This document shows, piece by piece, positions 1 to 9,924 of a stretch of 64,000 nt of DNA. The stretch's first letter is position 1, and every line of letters starts with the position of its first letter. The stretch covers positions 1 through 64,000 of the forward strand of contig CAZBAV010000005.1 of the NCBI GenBank assembly GCA_964489955.1, in the 5' to 3' direction. The notes beneath the pieces are model-generated. The model did no database searches. It saw only the letters and a list, made by a program, of their open reading frames with translations, and had not been told where the DNA came from. This stretch comes from Leadbetterella sp964489955. GTDB taxonomy: Bacteria > Bacteroidota > Bacteroidia > Cytophagales > Spirosomataceae. The translations under genes were made by a program, and so were the position numbers.

Positions 1-1886
1 GGGCAAAGCTTACTTCTTTGAATACCTTTCCGATAATTCCTTGAAGTTTCTTTTTCGTCAATAATTCATTGATATACCCTACTTTTTCCGGAACAAACTG
101 GTTAAACAATACCCTACCTGCTACGGTTTCTATCATATCCTCTAGCAACTCTCCGTTTTCATTCTTAACCTTAGCTTTAACCTTGATATAAGCATGTTTA
201 GAAATAGCACCTTCATTTAAGGCAATCACTACCTCTTCTGCCGAGTAGAAAGTCATACCTTCTCCTGCAATCACTTCTTCAGGTGTAGATCTCTTACCAC
301 GTGTTACGTAATAAAGACCCAATACCATGTCCTGAGAAGGTACAGTAATAGGAGCTCCGTTAGCCGGGTTTAGGATATTGTGCGATGAAAGCATCAATAC
401 CGAAGCCTCCATTATAGCCTCTTGACCTAGTGGTACGTGTACCGCCATCTGGTCACCGTCAAAGTCAGCGTTAAAGGCCGTACAAACTAATGGGTGAAGC
501 TGGATAGCTTTACCTTCAACTAATTTAGGTTGGAATGCCTGAATACCCAAACGGTGAAGCGTAGGAGCACGGTTTAGCATTACCGGGTGTCCTTTCAATA
601 CATTTTCTAGGATATCCCATATAACTGCATCCTTGCGGTCTACAATCTTCTTAGCAGATTTTACAGTCTTAACTATTCCTCTTTCTATTAGCTTACGGAT
701 AATAAACGGTTTGAATAGCTCAGCCGCCATATCCTTAGGAAGTCCACACTCGTGTAGTTTCATTTCTGGACCTACCACGATTACCGAACGACCAGAGTAG
801 TCAACCCTTTTACCTAGTAGGTTTTGACGGAAACGTCCTTGCTTACCTTTCAACATATCTGAAAGTGATTTCAAAGCACGGTTACCATCAGACCTTACAG
901 CGTTAACTTTTCTTGAGTTATCAAATAGTGAGTCCACAGCCTCTTGAAGCATACGTTTCTCATTTCTAAGAATTACTTCAGGAGCTTTGATTTCTATAAG
1001 TCTCTTAAGACGGTTATTACGGATAATAACCCTACGGTAAAGGTCATTTAAATCAGATGTAGCAAAACGACCACCATCCAGAGGCACCAATGGTCTCAAT
1101 TCTGGTGGAATAACCGGAACCATACGGATAACCATCCACTCAGGATTGTTTTCAATACGGGTTCTAGCATCACGGAAAGACTCAACAACTTTCAGTCTCT
1201 TAAGAGCCTCTGCCTTTCTTTGCTGAGAAGTATCAGTAGCTGCCTGGTGACGTAACTGGTACGAAAGCTCATCTAACTGGATTCTAGATAGCAACATTGA
1301 AAGAGCATCTGCTCCCATTTTAGCTATGAACTTCTGAGGATCCTCATCAGGAAGCATTTGGTTTTCTCTTGGAAGCTTGTCCATGATATCCAAATATTCT
1401 TCTTCAGTAAGGAAGTCCATGTGGTTCAACCCATCTTCTTCTTTAATACCTGATTGGATTACAACATACCGCTCATAGTAAATCACTTGGTCCAGTTTCT
1501 TAGAAGAAAGACCTAATAAGTAACCAATTTTGTTAGGAAGAGATTTGAAGTACCAGATGTGGGCTACAGGAACTACTAGTTCTATGTGTCCCATACGCTC
1601 TCTACGAACTTTTTTCTCGGTAACCTCCACACCACAACGGTCACAAATGATTCCTTTANNNNNNNNNNCTCTTGTATTTACCACAGTGACATTCCCAGTC
1701 TTTTACCGGCCCGAAGATACGCTCACAGAACAAACCTCCCATTTCTGGCTTGTAAGTTCTATAGTTGATGGTCTCCGGTTGGGTAACTTCTCCATAAGAA
1801 CCCTCCAGAATAGATTCTGGAGAGGCCAAACTTATGGTTATGCTATTAAAATCGCTGTTAAGCTTTTTGTTTTTCTTTAATGACAT
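1..1886 (-). CDS. rpoC: DNA-directed RNA polymerase subunit beta' (partial, crosses assembly gap)
   Basis: Largest RNA polymerase subunit, carrying the catalytic Mg-binding loop. The metal-binding motif NADFDGDQ is encoded at 449-472 on the minus strand. The N-terminal zinc ribbon (CxC, then CxxC) lies on either side of a run of ten Ns at 1659-1668. The start is an ATG at 1886, 31 bp after the rpoB stop, the normal rpoB-rpoC arrangement. The gene leaves the window at base 1, so roughly the N-terminal 630 residues are present. Read literally, the ten Ns shift the frame and create a stop just after the gap. With nine bases instead, the frame continues into KGIICDRCGVEV and gives the usual C-x-C-x12-C-x2-C zinc spacing. 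I therefore treat it as one intact gene split by an assembly placeholder, not a pseudogene. Confidence 0.97.
1659..1668. other. assembly gap (10 N) inside rpoC
   Basis: Ten consecutive Ns within the zinc-ribbon coding region of rpoC. Frame and family spacing predict nine missing bases (R-x-x-[YH] between KYK and KG), so the N count looks like a placeholder. Confidence 0.95.
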
Positions 1887-1917
1887 TTTCTAATGTTCTT
1901 TATTGAAAATGAAAAAA

Positions 1918-4900
1918 TTAGTTAAGAGTGATTTCGAGTGCAAGTCCTCTTAGCTCATGCACAAGTACGTTAAACGACTCAGGTATACTGGCTTTAGGAA
2001 GGTTTTCTCCTTTCACTATAGCTTCATAAGCCTTAGCTCTACCTAACACGTCATCGGATTTCAATGTAAGGATTTCACGAAGTACATGCGATGCTCCGAA
2101 TGCTTCAAGAGCCCATACCTCCATTTCTCCAAAACGCTGACCACCAAACTGTGCTTTACCACCCAGCGGTTGCTGTGTAATAAGCGAGTATGGTCCGATA
2201 GAACGGGCGTGCATTTTATCATCAACCAAGTGACCAAGTTTCAGCATGTACATGATACCTACTGTAGTTGGTTGGTCAAAACGCTCACCTGTAAGACCAT
2301 TGTAAAGGTACGTACGGCCAAATTCTGCAAGACCAGCCTCCTGAAGCTCAGCAGATACTTCGTCATTAGAAGCTCCGTCAAAGATTGGTGTAGCATACTT
2401 GCGTCCTAGTTTTTTACCTGCCCATCCAAGACAAACCTCATACAGCTGTCCAATGTTCATCCTTGAAGGTACCCCAAGTGGGTTAAGTACGATGTCCATT
2501 GTGCTTCCGTCTTCCAGGAATGGCATGTCCTCATCTCTTACGATTTTGGCTACAACCCCTTTGTTACCGTGACGACCGGCCATTTTATCACCCACTTTCA
2601 ACTTACGTTTCTTAGCGATGTAAACTTTAGCCAATTTCACGATACCTGCAGGAAGCTCATCTCCTACTTCAAGAACAAATTTCTCTCTCTTGAATACCCC
2701 GATGATTTCAGAACGTCTTGTCAAATAGTTTTTCACCAATTGAACAAGTAGTCCGTTTGTTTCTGCATCGCTAGTCCATCCTTCTAGGATAATATCTCCT
2801 AATAAGTTAGCCTCTTCTGGTACGTTATATGTACTTTCATCTACAAACATGTTTTTCTCTGGGAAAAGGTTGTTTGAGATGTTAGACTTGTTGAATTTAG
2901 CTCCTTTAGAAACTAATTCTTCTCCAAACTTATGCTTAACGCCATTAGTAGCTTTACCATCTAGTAATTCTACCATTTTGTCTATCATAACCACTTTAAG
3001 TGCAGAAAGCTCTTTGCTATGCTTAGCCATCAAACGCTTAACTTCTTCTTTGTGCTTAACTCTTTCTTCTTTAGAGGGTCTAGAGAAAAGTTTGGTGTCT
3101 ATAATTACCCCTCTTAATGATGGAGGTGCTTTTTTAGATGCATCTTTCACATCACCGGCTTTGTCTCCAAAGATAGCTCTAAGAAGTTTTTCTTCCGGAG
3201 TTGGATCAGACTCTCCTTTAGGGGTGATTTTACCAATTAGGATATCTCCTTCTTTGATGTGTGTACCTACAGCTACTATACCGTTTTCGTCCAAGTTTTT
3301 AACTGCCTCTTCAGATACGTTTGGTATCTCCGAAGTAAGTTCTTCTTCTCCACGCTTAGTATCACGCACTTCAAGGTCAAACTCTTCTATGTGGATAGAC
3401 GTAAAGATATCTTCACGAACCACACGCTCAGAGATTACGATGGCATCCTCAAAGTTGTATCCTTGCCATGGCATGAAGGCAACCTGAAGGTTACGTCCTA
3501 GTGCAAGTTCTCCACCTTGAGTAGCATATCCTTCTACAAGGATTTGACCTTTCTTAACTTTATCTCCTTTCAATACTATAGGACGAAGGTTGATACACGT
3601 ATCTTGGTTAGTCCTACGGAACTTGATTAGGTTATATGTTTTAAAGTTAGTTTCGAAGTTCACTAATTTCTGGCTATCAGACCAGTCATAGTTAACCACA
3701 ATTTTTTCTGCATCTACGTAGTCAATCACACCTTCTCCTTCTGCTACTACTAGCGTTCTGGAGTCACGTGCAAGTTTTCCTTCCAGACCAGTACCTACAA
3801 TCGGAGCTTCAGGACGTAACAATGGCACGGCCTGACGCTGCATGTTTGATCCCATCAAGGCACGGTTAGCATCATCATGCTCCAAGAAAGGAATCATAGA
3901 AGCTGCTATGGATACAATCTGGTTAGGAGCAATATCCATGTACTCGATATCTGTTGGAGATTTCAAAGGAAAATCACCTTCGTATCTACACTTAAGAGCC
4001 TCTACCGTAAAGCTTCCGTCTTCTTTTACATCGGCTGTAGCCATGGCAATGTTCTTACCATCTTCTACCTCAGCTGTAAGGTATTCTATTTCTCCGGAAA
4101 GCTTACCGTCAATCACCTTATTGTAAGGAGTTTCGATGAAACCCATAGAGTTGATTTTCGCATACGTACAAAGCGAAGATATCAAACCAATGTTTGGCCC
4201 CTCAGGAGTTTCAATAGTACAAAGACGACCATAGTGTGTATAGTGAACGTCACGCACCTCGAAACCTGCTCTCTCTCTTGATAAACCTCCTGGTCCTAAA
4301 GCTGAAAGACGACGCTTGTGCGTGATCTCTGCAAGAGGGTTGGTTTGATCCATGAACTGAGAAAGCTGGTTGGTACCAAAGAACGAGTTGATTACCGAAG
4401 AAAGCGTACGTGCATTGATTAGATCAACTGGCTTAAAGTCTTCGTTATCTCTTACGTTCATTCTTTCTTTGATAGTACGAGCCATACGGGCAAGACCTAC
4501 GCCAAACTGGCCTGAAAGCTGCTCACCTACGGTACGAACACGACGATTAGAAAGGTGGTCAATATCATCCACAACCGCTTTGGCGTTGATAAGACCGATT
4601 AGATATTTCACGATAGAGATAATATCTTCTTTTGAAAGAACTCTTGTCTCTAGTGGCGTATCAAGGCTAAGTTTTGTATTAACTCTGTAACGACCTACTT
4701 CTCCTAAGTCATAACGCTTATCTGAGAAGAATAGACCCTGAATAATCTCACGGGCAGTAGCCTCGTCAGGAGCCTCAGTGTTACGAAGCTGACGGTAGAT
4801 TTGCTCTACGGCTTCTTTCTCTGAGTTTGAGCTATCTTTCTGAAGTGTATTATAGATGATGTTAAATTCTGAAGTATTGGCATCTTCTTTATGTAAGATT

Positions 4901-5775
4901 ACCGACTTCATTTCTGCATCAAGGATAAGTTCTAAGTCATTCTCAGAAATGATTGAATCACGCTCAAGGATTACCTCATTACGATCAATAGAAACCACCT
5001 CACCTGTATCTTCATCCACGAAATCTTCTGTCCACGTCTTAAGAACCCTTGCAGCAAGCTTACGGCCCACTACTTTTTTAAGGTTTTCTTTTGTAGCAGA
5101 AATTTCTTCTGAAAGACCAAAAAGGTCTAATATTTCTTTATCTGAACCGAAACCTATAGAACGCAAAAGAGTAGTTACAGGGAACTTCTTCTTACGGTCA
5201 ATGTAGGCATACATCACGTTGTTTACGTCTGTAGAGAATTCTATCCAAGAACCCTTCATAGGGATAACACGGGCAGAATACAGTTTTGTACCGTTTGTAT
5301 GCTTACTCATAGAGAAGAATACACCCGGAGAACGGTGAAGCTGCGATACGATAACACGCTCAGCACCGTTAATCACGAAAGATCCACGAGCCGTCATGTA
5401 AGGAATATTTCCTAAGAAAACTTCCTGCTCTATGGTTTCAAAATCTTCGTTGTCAGTGTCATTACACAAAAGCCTAAGTTTGGCTTTCAATGGCACTGAA
5501 TAAGTAAGACCTCTGTCTATACACTCATCTACTGAGTATTTAGGCTGGTCAATAGTGTAGTCGATAAATTCAAGCACGTAGTTCTCGCGTGAATCTGCAA
5601 TCGGGAAGTTATCCATAAACGTCTGATACAGACCTTCTGCCCTACGGCTTTCGGCAGGCGTATCAATCTGGAAAAACTCTGTGAATGATTGCAATTGAAT
5701 ATCCAAGAAATCTGGATACTCTAACGCTGGCTGAACACTTGCAAAGGACTTCCTTCCGGTTTCTGTCAATTTCAA
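1918..5775 (-). CDS. rpoB: DNA-directed RNA polymerase subunit beta
   Basis: Second-largest RNA polymerase subunit. The fork/rifampicin region is clear (FFGTNQLSQFMDQTNPLAEI, THKRRLSALGPGG), as are ETPEGPNIGLI and the C-terminal GGKAQFGGQRFGEMEVWALEA. The rifampicin-contact D, H and S positions have the drug-sensitive residues. The reading frame is open to a TTG at 5832, but that start would put a hairpin (5811-5829) inside the coding region and add residues unlike the family. No ATG is available. TTG at 5775 (then KLTETGRKSFAS) or TTG at 5769 fits the family N-terminus; I chose 5775. It is followed by rpoC after 31 bp. Unusually, rplL is not directly upstream: it lies about 24 kb away on the same strand, and rpoB has its own promoter. 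Confidence 0.96.
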   Translation of the reverse strand: MKLTETGRKSFASVQPALEYPDFLDIQLQSFTEFFQIDTPAESRRAEGLYQTFMDNFPIADSRENYVLEFIDYTIDQPKYSVDECIDRGLTYSVPLKAKLRLLCNDTDNEDFETIEQEVFLGNIPYMTARGSFVINGAERVIVSQLHRSPGVFFSMSKHTNGTKLYSARVIPMKGSWIEFSTDVNNVMYAYIDRKKKFPVTTLLRSIGFGSDKEILDLFGLSEEISATKENLKKVVGRKLAARVLKTWTEDFVDEDTGEVVSIDRNEVILERDSIISENDLELILDAEMKSVILHKEDANTSEFNIIYNTLQKDSSNSEKEAVEQIYRQLRNTEAPDEATAREIIQGLFFSDKRYDLGEVGRYRVNTKLSLDTPLETRVLSKEDIISIVKYLIGLINAKAVVDDIDHLSNRRVRTVGEQLSGQFGVGLARMARTIKERMNVRDNEDFKPVDLINARTLSSVINSFFGTNQLSQFMDQTNPLAEITHKRRLSALGPGGLSRERAGFEVRDVHYTHYGRLCTIETPEGPNIGLISSLCTYAKINSMGFIETPYNKVIDGKLSGEIEYLTAEVEDGKNIAMATADVKEDGSFTVEALKCRYEGDFPLKSPTDIEYMDIAPNQIVSIAASMIPFLEHDDANRALMGSNMQRQAVPLLRPEAPIVGTGLEGKLARDSRTLVVAEGEGVIDYVDAEKIVVNYDWSDSQKLVNFETNFKTYNLIKFRRTNQDTCINLRPIVLKGDKVKKGQILVEGYATQGGELALGRNLQVAFMPWQGYNFEDAIVISERVVREDIFTSIHIEEFDLEVRDTKRGEEELTSEIPNVSEEAVKNLDENGIVAVGTHIKEGDILIGKITPKGESDPTPEEKLLRAIFGDKAGDVKDASKKAPPSLRGVIIDTKLFSRPSKEERVKHKEEVKRLMAKHSKELSALKVVMIDKMVELLDGKATNGVKHKFGEELVSKGAKFNKSNISNNLFPEKNMFVDESTYNVPEEANLLGDIILEGWTSDAETNGLLVQLVKNYLTRRSEIIGVFKREKFVLEVGDELPAGIVKLAKVYIAKKRKLKVGDKMAGRHGNKGVVAKIVRDEDMPFLEDGSTMDIVLNPLGVPSRMNIGQLYEVCLGWAGKKLGRKYATPIFDGASNDEVSAELQEAGLAEFGRTYLYNGLTGERFDQPTTVGIMYMLKLGHLVDDKMHARSIGPYSLITQQPLGGKAQFGGQRFGEMEVWALEAFGASHVLREILTLKSDDVLGRAKAYEAIVKGENLPKASIPESFNVLVHELRGLALEITLN

Positions 5776-5810
5776 GGTTTTAAATTGTTTAAGTGTTTTA
5801 ATAACTTGAC

Positions 5811-5867
5811 GGCTGCCAAACCGACAGCCCAAAAACGCAGTGAAGACCCATTTTCTCCTACCCTGCG
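5811..5867 (-). promoter_or_regulatory. two-hairpin rpoB leader
   Basis: The minus-strand transcript ahead of rpoB contains two adjacent hairpins. The first pairs CGCAG with CTGCG (5863-5867 with 5836-5840) and has an inner GGAG/CUUC stem. The second pairs GGCTG with CAGCC (5825-5829 with 5811-5815). Neither is followed by a long U tract, so they are not simple terminators. They lie in a leader of about 220 nt and could mediate autoregulation or attenuation; that role is inference. Confidence 0.5.
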
Positions 5868-5995
5868 TGAGCAGAAGTTTCTCGGGCTATTTTAATGAAT
5901 AACGAAAAACTAAAAAAGAAAATTATCAATCAGCGTGCAAAGGCCTATGTGTTTGATTCTTATCTGCTTAGCGTTCAGTATGCACCAAAAGAGTG

Positions 5996-6026
5996 CAAAA
6001 TTAACACGTTTTTTTATTTTGTGCAA
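5996..6026 (-). promoter_or_regulatory. rpoBC promoter (Bacteroidota type)
   Basis: On the minus strand a -7 box TAATTTTG (5996-6003) is preceded after exactly 20 bases by TTG (6024-6026), matching the Bacteroidota TTG-N19..21-TAnnTTTG pattern. Transcription would begin near 5991, giving a leader of about 220 nt. This explains how rpoBC is expressed although it is far from rplL. Confidence 0.75.
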
Positions 6027-6769
6027 GTATAATGCGTTAAAATTATGGAGTTTAAGGCAATTACTCATGGAGTTAGAAACCTCGCTCAAACCCTGTTCGC
6101 CATAATACAGGTTTGAAGGAGAGATATGCTGAACTTTTTAAGTTTCTATTGAAGTTGTAATTAAATCATTAATAAATTGGCTTACAGCACAATATACATT
6201 GAAAAACGACCAGGTTTTCATTAAACAAAAACATCAGAAGATGCTCATATACGCCGAAGCAAGACTTCAAAACTATGCAACTTTCCTCCTGTTGATTAAG
6301 CTCTCTGTGACAATAGTAACTCAGGATAGAAGCAAAACACCGATAGCATGCCTAGTGTACGATGATTTTGGAGCTCTGACCCCTTATGTGAAGTAGCATA
6401 TTGTTGCAGTACATAGACAAGGTTAAAATCCTTATGTCTGTGTATTTTTAGTCGAAATCAGCTTAGATGCATAAGTTTATCTAAAGAAGCAAACGTTTTA
6501 TGGCAAGTCAATTACCAGATAATAAATGTTTAGTTGTTTCTAATCATATTTTAATACGCCTCCGTCATCTATCATATAGTTTTACCTCCCAATAAATACA
6601 ATATAAACCATGATTAAACCCCACAAAGTGGGCATTTTGTGCTTACTTATTCATTATGTTTTCGTTCAACCGTACGACAAAATAAGATAACAATAAATGC
6701 CTCTGTAACTGCATAGAGGTATGACTTGCTTTTTATGAACCAACAGTAAAAATTGATTAAAAAAACCGA
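6027..6769. other. non-coding stretch between rpoB promoter and next gene
   Basis: No convincing gene. It contains two hairpins: TCAAACC/GGTTTGA with a TGT/ACA extension (6086-6116) and a tri-loop CCCAC/GTGGG (6620-6632). Neither has a terminator-like T tract. A 65-codon open frame at 6199-6396 has no family resemblance and was not annotated. Confidence 0.5.
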
Positions 6770-8353
6770 ATGAAACAGATAGTAATAACATTTGCCATAT
6801 CTTTCCTTTGTCCCCTACTCCTTATAGCTCAATACACCGATATTGGATCAAGAGCACACGCTCGTCATTTACCAAGCCCCTTAACACAAGGTCTTGCTGT
6901 AGACGTTAATGCTACATTTCAAATGCAGATACAAAGCGAGGGGAGCCTTCTAGGAGGAAAAAACTACCGAGTAAGATTGGAACTTATGCATGGCACAGTG
7001 TATCCTCAATCGGGTATAACATACAAAGGAAAGCATTATGATCAACAAGACTTTAATGGACAAATTAAAACGTATTTACAAAATATTAGAGTAACAGGAA
7101 TAGACTTTGTAGCCTATCCCAGCGGTCTTGATTGCTCTCAATTTTCGAACTCTTCGGCGGCTCAAGGTAGTACTTCAAGTTCTGCCTTTTGCTCTCAGAA
7201 AGGAAGTGGATCTCCAGGTTTAGCCTCTGCAAAAATTACGAAAGTCCACTTGAGTGGGGTTTCTGAACTAACTCGGGCTATTGATAGACTTGAAAGAGAG
7301 GCAGTAGCAGAAAAGCAAAAAGCAGCGAAGAAAGTAGCTCAACAGCAAAATAAACAAACTTCTGCCACCACATCACAACAACAAAAGACACAAAGCTCAG
7401 GACAAACAAATTCTTCTTCAAATAGCAAATATGGACAAACTGGCGGCGGATCAACTACAAGTGCTGCGGAGAGGAGGCGTCAACAAGAAGAAGTTCAAAG
7501 AAAAATCAGGGAGAACGAAAGAGAAAAACAACGCCTAATGAACGAAGGGGCCGCAGCCGCGGCGGTTCTGACAAACCAAGGTATGGATTATGTAGGAAAG
7601 AAGCTTGATAAGCTTAAGGAGGACCTCGACCCTAACTACGTAACAAGTTGGAGTCATTTGGGTTTAGGCTTTGCAGGAGATTTCAAAAACTTTGGTAAGG
7701 AGATAGATTTGCAGATTCCGCAGTCCACGTACCTTAATATGGCTATGAACTTTATGTTTATAAGTTTGGAAGGTAGAGTCAGTTATAATGTATTACCGGT
7801 TCAATCATTTTCTCTTGAGCGAGTTAATTGGCATAGTCAAACTCCAGCAGTGTTTGATACGATTGATGAAAATGGTTTCCAATTGTATGATGAAAATGGC
7901 TTTCCATTATCTCAAGAATTAGAACTACGAGTGGGAAATGCGGGCTGGGCTGCAGGTTTTTCGGCCGGAATTAATGTACCTATTAAATATTTTCAGTTTT
8001 ACGGAATATACGGGAAAGATTTTATTTCCCACAATAATTTAAGCATCGAACTACAAGATTACAATACGAGTAGTTTTGATAATAATAAAAATTTGGATGC
8101 TATCTTCCCTACACAGACAAGGGTCTCCTTTGGTATAAATTTTAATATTCCAAAAACAAAACTTGCTTTAGGCGTTTCGTATAATATGTTTTCGTACTTG
8201 CTAGAGGAAAAAAAATTATCTAGTCATAAAGTTACCTATCGAGGAAATAACATGAGGTACCGTGGTGCAGAATACGGAATTTACAAGAATAATTTTGAAA
8301 AGTATAAATACAATAATTTTGGGGTATATCTCTTATATGTTTTCAGTAAATAG
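6770..8353 (+). CDS. secreted hypothetical protein with coiled middle and barrel-like C-terminus
   Basis: I do not recognise a family. The protein (527 aa) has a signal peptide ending near residue 20 (LLLIAQ). A globular N-terminal region (about 25-165) is followed by a low-complexity, Q/S/K-rich segment with a charged helical stretch (about 165-275, including an ERRRQQEEVQRKI run). The C-terminal half (about 290-527) has alternating aromatic and hydrophobic strands and ends in YVFSK, typical of Bacteroidota outer-membrane barrels. One reading is an outer-membrane protein with a periplasmic or surface helical linker. A cysteine pair near residues 123 and 143 may form a disulphide. It is the first of four plus-strand secreted-protein genes and could be co-transcribed with the 8438 and 8913 genes. 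Confidence 0.75.
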   Translation: MKQIVITFAISFLCPLLLIAQYTDIGSRAHARHLPSPLTQGLAVDVNATFQMQIQSEGSLLGGKNYRVRLELMHGTVYPQSGITYKGKHYDQQDFNGQIKTYLQNIRVTGIDFVAYPSGLDCSQFSNSSAAQGSTSSSAFCSQKGSGSPGLASAKITKVHLSGVSELTRAIDRLEREAVAEKQKAAKKVAQQQNKQTSATTSQQQKTQSSGQTNSSSNSKYGQTGGGSTTSAAERRRQQEEVQRKIRENEREKQRLMNEGAAAAAVLTNQGMDYVGKKLDKLKEDLDPNYVTSWSHLGLGFAGDFKNFGKEIDLQIPQSTYLNMAMNFMFISLEGRVSYNVLPVQSFSLERVNWHSQTPAVFDTIDENGFQLYDENGFPLSQELELRVGNAGWAAGFSAGINVPIKYFQFYGIYGKDFISHNNLSIELQDYNTSSFDNNKNLDAIFPTQTRVSFGINFNIPKTKLALGVSYNMFSYLLEEKKLSSHKVTYRGNNMRYRGAEYGIYKNNFEKYKYNNFGVYLLYVFSK

Positions 8354-8437
8354 CTCAACCTATTCCGTATTTCTTAAACCGTTCACAAGCTTATTACATT
8401 TCAAGAGCTTGAACAAATAATTTCAATAAATAACTTT

Positions 8438-8860
8438 ATGAAAAAACTGCTTTACCTCCTCATCATCCCGCTTTTGTTTTCCTGCGAAAAAGAAAACAAA
8501 GCACCAGAAAGCCCTATAGTAGGCACTTGGAAAATAACAGCCTATCAAATCCGTAGCAATTCTTCGCCTACCTGGATTGATGCCGGCGAACCCTGTAAAC
8601 TTGACGACACCGAAGAGTATTTTGCCAATGGGAAATGGATCCGATACGATGGAAATCATCAATGCACCACAGGTACTGGCGTGGTAACAGGTACCTGGAG
8701 ATTGGCTGCCGCTAGTACCAAAATAGTTTATACGTATGACATCGCTCCCGGCGAATATGAGTCTACAGTAGAACAGCTCTCCTCTACCCGATTGGTACTA
8801 AGCTGGTCTGCAGGTGATGCAAACGGCACTCAGTATCGAGCTACCTATACTAAACTATAG
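8438..8860 (+). CDS. lipocalin-like lipoprotein
   Basis: A 140-aa lipoprotein. The signal sequence ends in a lipobox (LLFSC, Cys16) followed by charged residues (EKENK). The body begins with the IVGTWKITAY-type opening common to Bacteroidota lipocalin-like small lipoproteins and continues with alternating beta strands. Two further cysteines (in EPCKL and HQCTT) may pair. It starts 84 bp after the upstream gene. Ligand and role are unknown. Confidence 0.8.
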   Translation: MKKLLYLLIIPLLFSCEKENKAPESPIVGTWKITAYQIRSNSSPTWIDAGEPCKLDDTEEYFANGKWIRYDGNHQCTTGTGVVTGTWRLAAASTKIVYTYDIAPGEYESTVEQLSSTRLVLSWSAGDANGTQYRATYTKL

Positions 8861-8912
8861 GGTTTGCCATCCTGAATCAATATATCTGACAATAACTATT
8901 TAAAAAATTACT

Positions 8913-9290
8913 ATGAAAACAACAATCGTTTTACTTTGTCTACTTTTAACTGGCGTAGCCTTGCACGCCCAACAGCAATATGAAGTTATTACATTTAAAA
9001 AGGAATCTGGTTGGCAGATTGGAGATGTAAGTCCTACAAAAACGCTGTATGGTCAGATTTCTGTGAATATTTCTGTAGAAAAAAGTACACTTACGGGTAG
9101 GCACTACTACAAAGTTAATATCAAAAATATATCTGATAAAACCCTGGAGTTTGGGGCAAGACTTACGGACAAGTACCCAAATAGATCACACTTTAGTGTG
9201 AAAGTATTGCCCGGAAAAACCTTTAAATGGGATGAACATCTAAGCTCATCAGCCGCAGAAATATACTTTCTTGCAACTACACCAAAATAA
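8913..9290 (+). CDS. small secreted protein of unknown function
   Basis: 125 aa with a clear signal peptide (MKTTIVLLCLLLTGVALHA, cleavage before QQQ). The rest is beta-rich with one small Ig-like or cupredoxin-like pattern (strands around YYKVNIKNIS and FSVKVLPGKTFKW). It lies 52 bp after the lipocalin-like gene in the same direction. No family is recognised. Confidence 0.7.
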   Translation: MKTTIVLLCLLLTGVALHAQQQYEVITFKKESGWQIGDVSPTKTLYGQISVNISVEKSTLTGRHYYKVNIKNISDKTLEFGARLTDKYPNRSHFSVKVLPGKTFKWDEHLSSSAAEIYFLATTPK

Positions 9291-9924
9291 GTTTAGATCT
9301 GTTTTGAGTTACCAAGTCTGAAATACAAGAATACAAACTCCAATCAATAAATTTTCATGTATTTTGGCAGGCAAATGCTTCCAACCAGATTATACAATAG
9401 TCGTCAAAATGGTTCGTCACATGAGCTTAGAAAACTATACTTTTCTAGGCTTTTTGCTTCTTTATGTGAAATTTCGTTTCGTAAAAATCTCCACTACCGT
9501 AATTAAGGTTACTTCAAAATCTCTTATTTGTTCTATAATAGATGTTTCCCGTTCTTTTACACAAGAAAATAGGAAAAATCGCAAATTCATCTTCAAAAAC
9601 CCTATTCTTCCAGACCTAATCTCATGTATTGGTGATCTGTTAATGATTAATTATCAAGGCTGAAGACTCATTTTAGGCCGTAAAAATCATCAATTATCCA
9701 ATATGAAGGCAATAAAATACCGGTAGTTTAACGTTAAAACATTGCGACCCTTCTAGTTAAAAGGAATTCCTTCTAACTTTATGTAGCCAACAAACATGCT
9801 TGGCCTTACTACCCTACCCTGAAAATAAAAATCTGGACTTACTTTTCTTGGTCTGTTACTTCAAGAAACGCTTATTCTGACAGTTAGCATAATCAGGTTT
9901 ACTCACAATAAAAAATAAAATCCA
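9291..9924. other. non-coding stretch
   Basis: No supported gene. A 99-codon open frame (9364-9663) has no signal peptide or family features and is probably chance. I see no convincing promoter box for the following gene. Confidence 0.45.

Noticed and set aside
2849..3487. Long plus-strand open frame opposite rpoB
   Set aside because: Antisense shadow of a highly conserved gene, with no signal or family.
5776..5832. rpoB start at the TTG at 5832
   Set aside because: Would place a hairpin and non-family residues at the N-terminus.
5811..5867. Intrinsic terminator before rpoB
   Set aside because: Hairpins lack a T tract on the minus strand, and rpoB lies directly downstream.
6199..6396. 65-codon frame in the rpoB upstream region
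   Set aside because: No ribosome-binding context, family or composition support.
9364..9663. 99-codon frame
   Set aside because: No recognised domain; codon use and context do not support it.
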